From NCBI RefSeq assembly GCF_003999195.1, contig NZ_RJVR01000240.1:1-64000 (forward strand): 64,000 bases of DNA. The letters run 5' to 3'. Under the pieces are notes generated by a model, which worked only from the letters and a program-made list of their open reading frames with translations, made no database searches and was not told where the DNA came from. Shown here in pieces: positions 58,852 to 64,000 of the stretch. A program made the position numbers and the translations under genes. This DNA comes from Streptomyces soli. GTDB taxonomy: Bacteria; Actinomycetota; Actinomycetes; Streptomycetales; Streptomycetaceae. Within the stretch, counting starts at the first letter, position 1, and the number at the start of each line of letters is the position of its first letter.

Positions 58852-60486
58852 CTAGTGGTGACCGTGCCCGCTCATGATCTCCTTGTACTCCTCCGGCGTC
58901 GGCTTCGGGATCTGCGTGTCCCTGCCGTACATCGCCTGCGAGAGCCTCGCGCGGAGCTTGGCGATCCGCCCGACCTTCCGCTCGACGCCGTTCTCGTCCA
59001 CCTCGGGGCCGATCTCGAGCGGCTTGGGCTGCTCGTGCGAGGTGAGCGTGTAGAGCGCGCTCTGCGGCAGCGGCTCGTGGATCTCGATGAACTCACCGTG
59101 CGGCAGCCGCTTGATGATGCCGGTCTCGCGGCCGTGCAGGATCTTGTCGCGGTCGCGCCGCTGGAGGCCGAGCGCGATCCGCTTGGTCGCGAGAAAGACC
59201 ACCACCGGCAGCACGAAGAAGCCGATCCGGGAGACCCAGGTGATCACGTTGATCGATAGGTGGAAGCGGGTGGCGAAGATGTCGTTGCCGCCGGCGACGA
59301 GCAGGATCAGGTAGAGGCTAATCCAGGCGGCGCCGATGCCGGTGCGTACCGGACGGTTGCGCGGGCGGTCGAGCAGGTGGTGCTCGCGCTTGTCACCGGT
59401 GACCCAGGACTCGAAGAAGGGGTAGAGCCCGATGAAGCCCAGCACCAGCGGGAAGACCACCAGCGGGATGAACACACCCAGCTGGAGGGTGTGACCCCAC
59501 AGGTTGATCTCCCAGCCCGGCATGATGCGGATCAGGCCTTCGGAGTAGCCCATGTACCAGTCCGGCTGGGCGTCGGTGGACACCTGGTCGGGGCGGTATG
59601 GACCGTACGACCAAATGGGGTTGACGGACACCAGCGCGGAGATGGCCGCGATGACGCCGAAGACCAGGAAGAAGAAGCCGCCGGCCTTCGCCATGTACAC
59701 CGGCAGCAGCGGCATGCCGACGACGTTGGTGTTCTTCCTGCCAGGGCCGGGGAACTGGGTGTGCTTGTGGTAGAAGACCAGGATCAGGTGGGCGACCAGC
59801 AGGCCGGCCATGATGCCCGGGATCAGCAGCACGTGGATGGTGTAGAAGCGCGGGATGACGTCGTGGCCGGGGAACTCGCCGCCGAAGAGGAAGAACGAGA
59901 GGTACGTTCCCACGATCGGCACGGAGAGCACCGCGCCCTCCATGAAGCGGATACCCGTACCGGACAGCAGGTCGTCCGGGAGCGAGTAGCCCATGAAGCC
60001 GTCGAACATGCCGAGAAACAGCAGCAGGAAGCCGAACAGGTAGTTCAGCTCGCGCGGCTTGCGGAAGGCGCCGGTGAAGAAGACGCGCATCATGTGGACG
60101 AGCATGGCCGCCACGAAGACGATGGCCGCCCAGTGGTGGACCTGCCGCATGAGCAGACCGCCGCGCACATCGAAGCTGATGTGCAGGGTGGAGGCGTAGG
60201 CCTCGGACATCTGGATGCCCTGCAGCGGCGCGTACGTGCCGTTGTAGGTCACTTCGCTCATGCTCGGATGGAAGAACAGCGTCAGATAGACACCCGTGAG
60301 GATGACGATGATGAAGCTGTAGAGGGAGACCTCGCCCAGCATGAAGGACCAGTGGTCCGGGAAGATCTTCCGCATATTGGCCTTGGCCAGGCCGTACAGG
60401 CCCAGCCGGCCATCGGCCCAGTCGGCCACTCGCTCGCCGGCGGGCGCCTTGCCGCGCGGCTTCGTGGTGTCAGTGGGGGTACTCAT
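58852..60486 (-). CDS. qcrB: Cytochrome bc1 complex cytochrome b subunit
   Basis: Menaquinol oxidation in the respiratory chain; 544 aa from ATG 60486, overlapping the qcrA stop (ATGA). Eight or nine membrane helices with two haem His pairs: RQVHHWAAIVFVAAMLVHMM and FYTIHVLLIPGIMAGLLVAH, Q-site GYSLPDDLLSGTGIR and the PEWY-equivalent QPDWYMGYSEG. A C-terminal cytoplasmic extension (~110 aa) after the last helix is typical for actinobacteria. Ends MSGHGHH. Confidence 0.96.
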   Translation of the reverse strand: MSTPTDTTKPRGKAPAGERVADWADGRLGLYGLAKANMRKIFPDHWSFMLGEVSLYSFIIVILTGVYLTLFFHPSMSEVTYNGTYAPLQGIQMSEAYASTLHISFDVRGGLLMRQVHHWAAIVFVAAMLVHMMRVFFTGAFRKPRELNYLFGFLLLFLGMFDGFMGYSLPDDLLSGTGIRFMEGAVLSVPIVGTYLSFFLFGGEFPGHDVIPRFYTIHVLLIPGIMAGLLVAHLILVFYHKHTQFPGPGRKNTNVVGMPLLPVYMAKAGGFFFLVFGVIAAISALVSVNPIWSYGPYRPDQVSTDAQPDWYMGYSEGLIRIMPGWEINLWGHTLQLGVFIPLVVFPLVLGFIGLYPFFESWVTGDKREHHLLDRPRNRPVRTGIGAAWISLYLILLVAGGNDIFATRFHLSINVITWVSRIGFFVLPVVVFLATKRIALGLQRRDRDKILHGRETGIIKRLPHGEFIEIHEPLPQSALYTLTSHEQPKPLEIGPEVDENGVERKVGRIAKLRARLSQAMYGRDTQIPKPTPEEYKEIMSGHGHH

Positions 60487-61526
60487 CCACGCTCCCAGAA
60501 GCTCGGGCCCACAGGCTCCTCGAAGTCGCCGAGCGCTTCGAGGTATCCCTGGTTGTTCACGCTGATCCGCAGCTGCGGCAGGGCGTGGCCGGCCGGGCCG
60601 AAGATCACCCGGGCACCGTCGGACAGATCGAACGTCGACTGGTGGCACGGGCACAGCACGTGGTGCGTCTGCTGCTCGTAGAGGCTGATGGGGCAGCCGA
60701 CGTGGGTGCAGATCTTGGAGAACGCGACGATTCCCTGGTGCGCCCAGTCGCGCTCGCGCTTGTCCTTGATGTCCTCCGGAGCGAGCCGGACGATCATCAG
60801 GGCCGCCTTGGCGATCTGCTCCTGGTAGTCGGACTGCGTCTCCTCCAGGCCATCGGGCACGGCGAAGGTCAGCGAGCCGACGGCGACGTCCTCGGGACGC
60901 AGCGGCTGGTTGGTGTTCTGGTTGATGATCAGCATGCCCTTGGACCACAGGGTGTGCCGGAGCTTGTCCTCCGGCAGCGGGCCGAGGTCGCGGAGCAGCA
61001 TGACGCCGGAGAGCGGCACCAAGGCCAGCGCGCCGAACATCGTGTTGCGGATCAGCTTGCGGCGGCCGAGCTGGCTCTCCTGCGCGCCCTGCGCGAAGTC
61101 GGCCAGCACCTGGGCCTTGGTCTCGGGATCGGCCTCGATCGGATGCCGTTCGGCGGCCGTCTCGACATCGGACATCAGGGTGCGGGCCCAGTGGACCGCG
61201 CCCGCGCCGATGGCGAAGAGGGCGACGCCGAGGGTCATGCCGAGCGCGAAGTTGAGCGCGCTGATATGACCGATCGGCCAGATGAAGACGACCTTGCCGA
61301 CCGGGAAGATCACATAGCTCGCGATGAAGGCGATGGTCGCCAGCATCGACACGGTGAACAGCAGCGCCACCGTGCGCTCGGAGCTCTTGGCGGCCTTCTC
61401 GTCGATGTCCTGACGCCGTGGTTCGTGGGGCGGCAGACCCGGGTCCGCGAACGGATTCTCCGCGAGTTCGCCCCCGTGAGCCTCGCGCTCACTTGGCAGA
61501 GTTGATTCTGACATGTCCTGATTCAC
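60483..61526 (-). CDS. qcrA: Cytochrome bc1 complex Rieske iron-sulfur subunit
   Basis: 347 aa from GTG 61526, overlapping the qcrC stop (GTGA); ATG 61514 is an alternative. Three membrane helices (~54-74, 88-110, 162-180), the actinobacterial form. Rieske cluster ligands Cys273/His275 in CTHVGC and Cys292/His295 in CPCHQS, with disulfide Cys278-Cys294. Followed by GPAGHALPQLRISVNNQGYL. Confidence 0.96.
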   Translation of the reverse strand: MNQDMSESTLPSEREAHGGELAENPFADPGLPPHEPRRQDIDEKAAKSSERTVALLFTVSMLATIAFIASYVIFPVGKVVFIWPIGHISALNFALGMTLGVALFAIGAGAVHWARTLMSDVETAAERHPIEADPETKAQVLADFAQGAQESQLGRRKLIRNTMFGALALVPLSGVMLLRDLGPLPEDKLRHTLWSKGMLIINQNTNQPLRPEDVAVGSLTFAVPDGLEETQSDYQEQIAKAALMIVRLAPEDIKDKRERDWAHQGIVAFSKICTHVGCPISLYEQQTHHVLCPCHQSTFDLSDGARVIFGPAGHALPQLRISVNNQGYLEALGDFEEPVGPSFWERG

Positions 61527-62323
61527 GACTTCTTGGCCTTGGTGGTATGGGCGGCGACCCAGACGGCAACGGCAATCAGGGCCCCGAGGCCGAAGATCCA
61601 GCCGAACAGACCCTCGGTGACCGGGCCGAGGCTTCCCAGCGAGTTCCCGCCATAGCTGGGTGAGCTGTTCACCTCGTTCAGGTAAGCAATGATGTCGCGC
61701 TTGTTCTCCTTCGTCAGGGTGCTGTCCGGGAAGGAAGGCATGTTCTGCGGGCCCGTGAGCATGGCCTCGAAGATGTGCTTGTTGGAGACACCCTCAAGGA
61801 TCGGCGCGAACTTACCGTTCGTCAGCGCACCGCCCTTGCCCGCGTAGTTGTGGCACTGCGCGCAGTTGGTGCGGAACAGTTCACCACCCCTGGCCATGTT
61901 GGCGCTGGTGACGTTCGTGTCGTCCTTGCTCGGAATGGACGGGCCGGGGCCGAGCGAGGCGACGTACGCGGCGAGCTGGTCGATCTCGGCCTGCGTGTAG
62001 ATGACCTTCTTGCTCGGCACCTGTTCGCCGGGCTGCTGGGCCGGCATACGACCGGTGCCCACCTGGAAGTCGACGGCGGCGGAGCCCACGCCGACCAGCG
62101 TCGGGCCGTTGGAGCTGCCCTGGCCGGACATACCGTGGCAGCTGGAGCAGCCTACGGCGTACAGCTTCTTGCCCTCTTCGATGGCAAGTGACTGCTGCGT
62201 GTCATCGGCTACGGCCTTCTGCGGAGCGAGCGCGGCGTACAGCCCCCCGGTGGCCGCGAGCGCGAGAAGTAGGACGACAAGCGCCGCCAGCGGGTGGCGC
62301 CGTCGTGCGGAGAGCTTTTTCAC
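61523..62323 (-). CDS. qcrC: Cytochrome bc1 complex dihaem cytochrome c subunit
   Basis: 266 aa from GTG 62323. N-terminal membrane anchor, two c-type haem sites Cys59-x2-Cys62-His63 (CSSCHG) and Cys154-x2-Cys157-His158 (CAQCHN), and a C-terminal anchor helix (LFGWIFGLGALIAVAVWVAA). The dihaem cc subunit lets actinobacteria pass electrons straight to cytochrome aa3 without soluble cytochrome c. Confidence 0.96.
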   Translation of the reverse strand: MKKLSARRRHPLAALVVLLLALAATGGLYAALAPQKAVADDTQQSLAIEEGKKLYAVGCSSCHGMSGQGSSNGPTLVGVGSAAVDFQVGTGRMPAQQPGEQVPSKKVIYTQAEIDQLAAYVASLGPGPSIPSKDDTNVTSANMARGGELFRTNCAQCHNYAGKGGALTNGKFAPILEGVSNKHIFEAMLTGPQNMPSFPDSTLTKENKRDIIAYLNEVNSSPSYGGNSLGSLGPVTEGLFGWIFGLGALIAVAVWVAAHTTKAKKS

Positions 62324-62409
62324 GGATTACCCCGGTGTCAGGATCTCTTGCGTCGATGGTTCTGGAATGTGATCGGAAGCGGCGGTACTGCTGGTGACCG
62401 CGCTCCCGA

Positions 62410-63030
62410 TTACTTGATCATGTAGATCGTGGCGAAGAGGCCGATCCAGACCACATCGACGAAGTGCCAGTAGTAGGACACGACGATGGCCGCGGTGGCC
62501 TGCTCATGAGTGAACCTCCTGGCCGCATAGGTCCTGCCGAGGACCAGGAGGAAGGCGATCAGACCGCCTGTCACATGCAGACCGTGGAAGCCGGTGGTCA
62601 GATAGAAGACCGAGCCGTACGGGTCGGAGGACAGCGAGAGGCCGTCGTTCCTCACCAGGTTCGTGTACTCGTAGATCTGACCACCGACGAAGATCGCGCC
62701 CATGATGAACGTCACGATGAACCAGGCGCGAAGCTTCTTCACGTCACCGCGCTCAGCGGCGAAGACGCCCATCTGGCAGGTGAAGGAGGAGAGCACCAGG
62801 ACCGTGGTGTTCGTCGCCGAGAACGGAACGTTCAGCGCCGAGGCGTGTTCCTTCCAGAACACGGCACCCGTCACCGAGCGGAGGGTGAAGTACATCGCGA
62901 AGAGGGCCGCGAAGAACATCAGCTCGGAACTCAGCCAGATGATGGTTCCGACGCTGGTGAGGTTCGGCCGGTTGACCGACGGGTGCGCGTGCCCGGTTTC
63001 TACTGCTGTTGCTGTCGCCACGACCGACAT
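62410..63030 (-). CDS. ctaE: Cytochrome aa3 oxidase subunit III
   Basis: 206 aa; five membrane helices with the COX3 motifs [40 protein letters not shown] and [20 protein letters not shown]. First gene of the ctaE-qcrC-qcrA-qcrB operon. A 19-bp palindrome covers its ATG. The 86-bp gap to qcrC is small enough for co-transcription. Confidence 0.95.
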   Translation of the reverse strand: MSVVATATAVETGHAHPSVNRPNLTSVGTIIWLSSELMFFAALFAMYFTLRSVTGAVFWKEHASALNVPFSATNTTVLVLSSFTCQMGVFAAERGDVKKLRAWFIVTFIMGAIFVGGQIYEYTNLVRNDGLSLSSDPYGSVFYLTTGFHGLHVTGGLIAFLLVLGRTYAARRFTHEQATAAIVVSYYWHFVDVVWIGLFATIYMIK

Positions 63031-63040
63031 TATGTCGGTC
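63022..63040. repeat. 19-bp palindrome over the ctaE start codon
   Basis: GACCGACATTATGTCGGTC is a perfect inverted repeat (9-bp arms, 1-base centre) that includes the ctaE ATG. It could be an operator or an RNA hairpin that blocks initiation; it may also be chance. Confidence 0.55.
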
Positions 63041-63189
63041 CCTTATCCCGCGCTCACTCCGGGGGGTGCCATTCGGTGTGTCAAGGACCCGGATGGTCCC
63101 TCGAACGAGCTACCTCTCCTCCAAGCGGGCTGTTCAGGAGTAAGGTTTGGCAGCAAGTCAGACGACTCCACGACGGCGAGGAGGCACGG

Positions 63190-63591
63190 ATGCAGGCGAC
63201 CGCCACGGTGCTGGTCTACAGCGACGACGCGAACACCCGGGAGCAGGTCCGGATGGCCGTCGGACGGCGTCCCGCAGCCGATGTGCCGCCCGTTGAGTAC
63301 CTGGAGTGCGCGACGCTTCCGGCCGTCCTCAGCGCCCTCGAGCAGGGCGGCATCGATGTCTGCGTCCTCGACGGCGAGTCGGTGCCCGCCGGTGGCATGG
63401 GCGTCTGCCGCCAGATCAAGGACGAGATCTTCAACTGCCCGCCCGTCCTGGTCCTCATCGGCCGCCCCCAAGACGCCTGGCTCGCCACCTGGAGCCGCGC
63501 CGACGCCGCCGTCCCCCACCCCGTCGACCCCGTGGACCTGGCCGCCGCCCTCGCCGGCCTCCTCCGCCACCGCCTCTCCCTCGACGCCTGA
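63190..63591 (+). CDS. Degenerate response-regulator receiver protein
   Basis: 133 aa from ATG 63190 with GAGGAGG upstream. Reads as a stand-alone receiver fold: VLVYSDDANTREQV (acidic pair), VCVLDGESVPAGGMGVCRQI (Asp61 as possible phosphosite), then CPPVLVLIGRPQDAWLATWS and AAVPHPVDPVDLAAALAGLL, where the usual KP is HP. Loss of the lysine makes normal phospho-signalling doubtful. No output domain. Divergent from ctaE, a conserved neighbour in Streptomyces. Confidence 0.78.
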   Translation: MQATATVLVYSDDANTREQVRMAVGRRPAADVPPVEYLECATLPAVLSALEQGGIDVCVLDGESVPAGGMGVCRQIKDEIFNCPPVLVLIGRPQDAWLATWSRADAAVPHPVDPVDLAAALAGLLRHRLSLDA

Positions 63592-63728
63592 GCCGGTTCT
63601 TTTCTCCCGCGTTGTGGGTAGGCCGTCCGCCTGAGGCGGGACCGGCTGGCACAACCCGGCCACCGGCCGTCAACCGCCAAGCCCCGCAAGCGCCAGAGGC
63701 GACCAACCCGGCGGCGTACGCGCCGGAC

Positions 63729-64000
63729 TCACGCCTCCGGCCGAAGCCGCGCCGGGGTGGCATTCGGCGTGGCGACCGGGATGTCGGCTTCACGGTGAGT
63801 GCCGGATGCGCTGCCGCGTTTCCAGGCGTCCCAGGAGAGGTTCCAGTCGCCGAAGCCGTTGCCGAAAGGGGGCATGGTGGACCCTCGGCTGTTGATGACG
63901 CGGACGAGGTCGCCGCGGCGGACCTGGTCGAAGAACCATTTGGCGTTGCTCATGCTCATGCCGGTGCAGCCGTGGCTGACGTTGGCGCGGCCCTGGGAGC
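63729..64000 (-). CDS. L,D-transpeptidase (YkuD) C-terminal part, cut by the window edge
   Basis: The reverse strand reads SQGRANVSHGCTGMSMSNAK, the YkuD active-site motif SHGCxxMS with the catalytic Cys, followed by WFFDQVRRGDLVRVINSRGS, a typical L,D-transpeptidase ending, and ~25 further residues to the stop at 63729. The N-terminal part lies beyond position 64000. Such enzymes make 3-3 crosslinks in peptidoglycan. The gap 63592-63728 shows nothing recognisable. Confidence 0.9.
   Translation of the reverse strand, partial: SQGRANVSHGCTGMSMSNAKWFFDQVRRGDLVRVINSRGSTMPPFGNGFGDWNLSWDAWKRGSASGTHREADIPVATPNATPARLRPEA

Overview
The window is chromosomal core DNA from a high-GC actinomycete, almost certainly a Streptomyces. 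Codons are strongly G/C-ended, GTG and occasional TTG starts are used, many genes overlap by 4 bp (GTGA/ATGA), and the gene order matches the conserved Streptomyces block that runs from the dcw cluster to the cytochrome bc1 operon. I see no tRNA, rRNA, CRISPR array, prophage or secondary-metabolite cluster.

Layout. 1-2280 (minus): start of the division/cell-wall cluster, mraZ-rsmH-ftsL-ftsI (ftsI runs off the left edge), with a four-repeat MraZ operator upstream. 2457-7978 (plus): beta-carbonic anhydrase, then a MoxR / DUF58 / transglutaminase operon ending at a strong bidirectional terminator. 8097-14476: small conserved genes (DUF3040, methyltransferase, HEPN, TetR, DUF4126, phytoene-desaturase-like FAD enzyme, tyrosine/glutamine-rich membrane protein). 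14534-20582: metF and thiamin genes (thiE on minus; TPP riboswitch-thiO-thiS-thiG on plus), an Rv2175c-like protein and a ferredoxin-reductase-like enzyme. 20698-27415: a PFK with pyrophosphate-type residues, a uridine-kinase-like protein, a fused anthranilate synthase under a Trp-codon attenuator, a GIDE-domain protein, and class II DAHP synthase. 27505-34121: iron box-bfd/bfr, Mo-cofactor oxidoreductase, PASTA kinase-endonuclease IV, and a MacRS-like two-component system. 34156-46698: PlsC, esterase, glucokinase, ArsA-like ATPase, SRPBCC protein, phosphoesterase, acyl-CoA ligase, PimB-like and GT87-like glycosyltransferases. 47408-56898: M48 protease, metallopeptidase-like lipoprotein, two NlpC/P60 hydrolases (one behind a c-di-AMP riboswitch), NYN protein, rhomboid, Lrp-type protein and a class V aminotransferase behind a SAM-IV riboswitch. 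57711-63591: trpD, the ctaE-qcrC-qcrA-qcrB operon and a degenerate receiver protein. The right edge cuts an L,D-transpeptidase gene.

How the genes work together. TrpE/G, TrpD and DAHP synthase serve tryptophan supply. The thi genes are a TPP-controlled unit. Bfd and Bfr form an iron release/storage pair. QcrCAB and CtaE form the respiratory supercomplex. The mra/fts genes, NlpC/P60 enzymes, PASTA kinase and L,D-transpeptidase concern peptidoglycan and division.

Less ordinary features. (1) Three metabolite riboswitches (TPP, c-di-AMP, SAM-IV) and one Trp attenuator; the SAM-IV aptamer is followed by a six-codon ORF with its own Shine-Dalgarno and a hairpin. (2) Four remnants that keep only the C-terminal part of a protein (YhgE/Pip, DUF1772, cholesterol-oxidase-like GMC, MATE), the last with a 4-bp slippage frameshift. 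(3) A family of modular GC-rich hairpin repeats in at least six intergenic gaps, a probable IS701-type MITE whose CTAG target site forms the stop codon of a neighbouring gene, and a perfect 23-bp inverted repeat around one of the hairpin elements.
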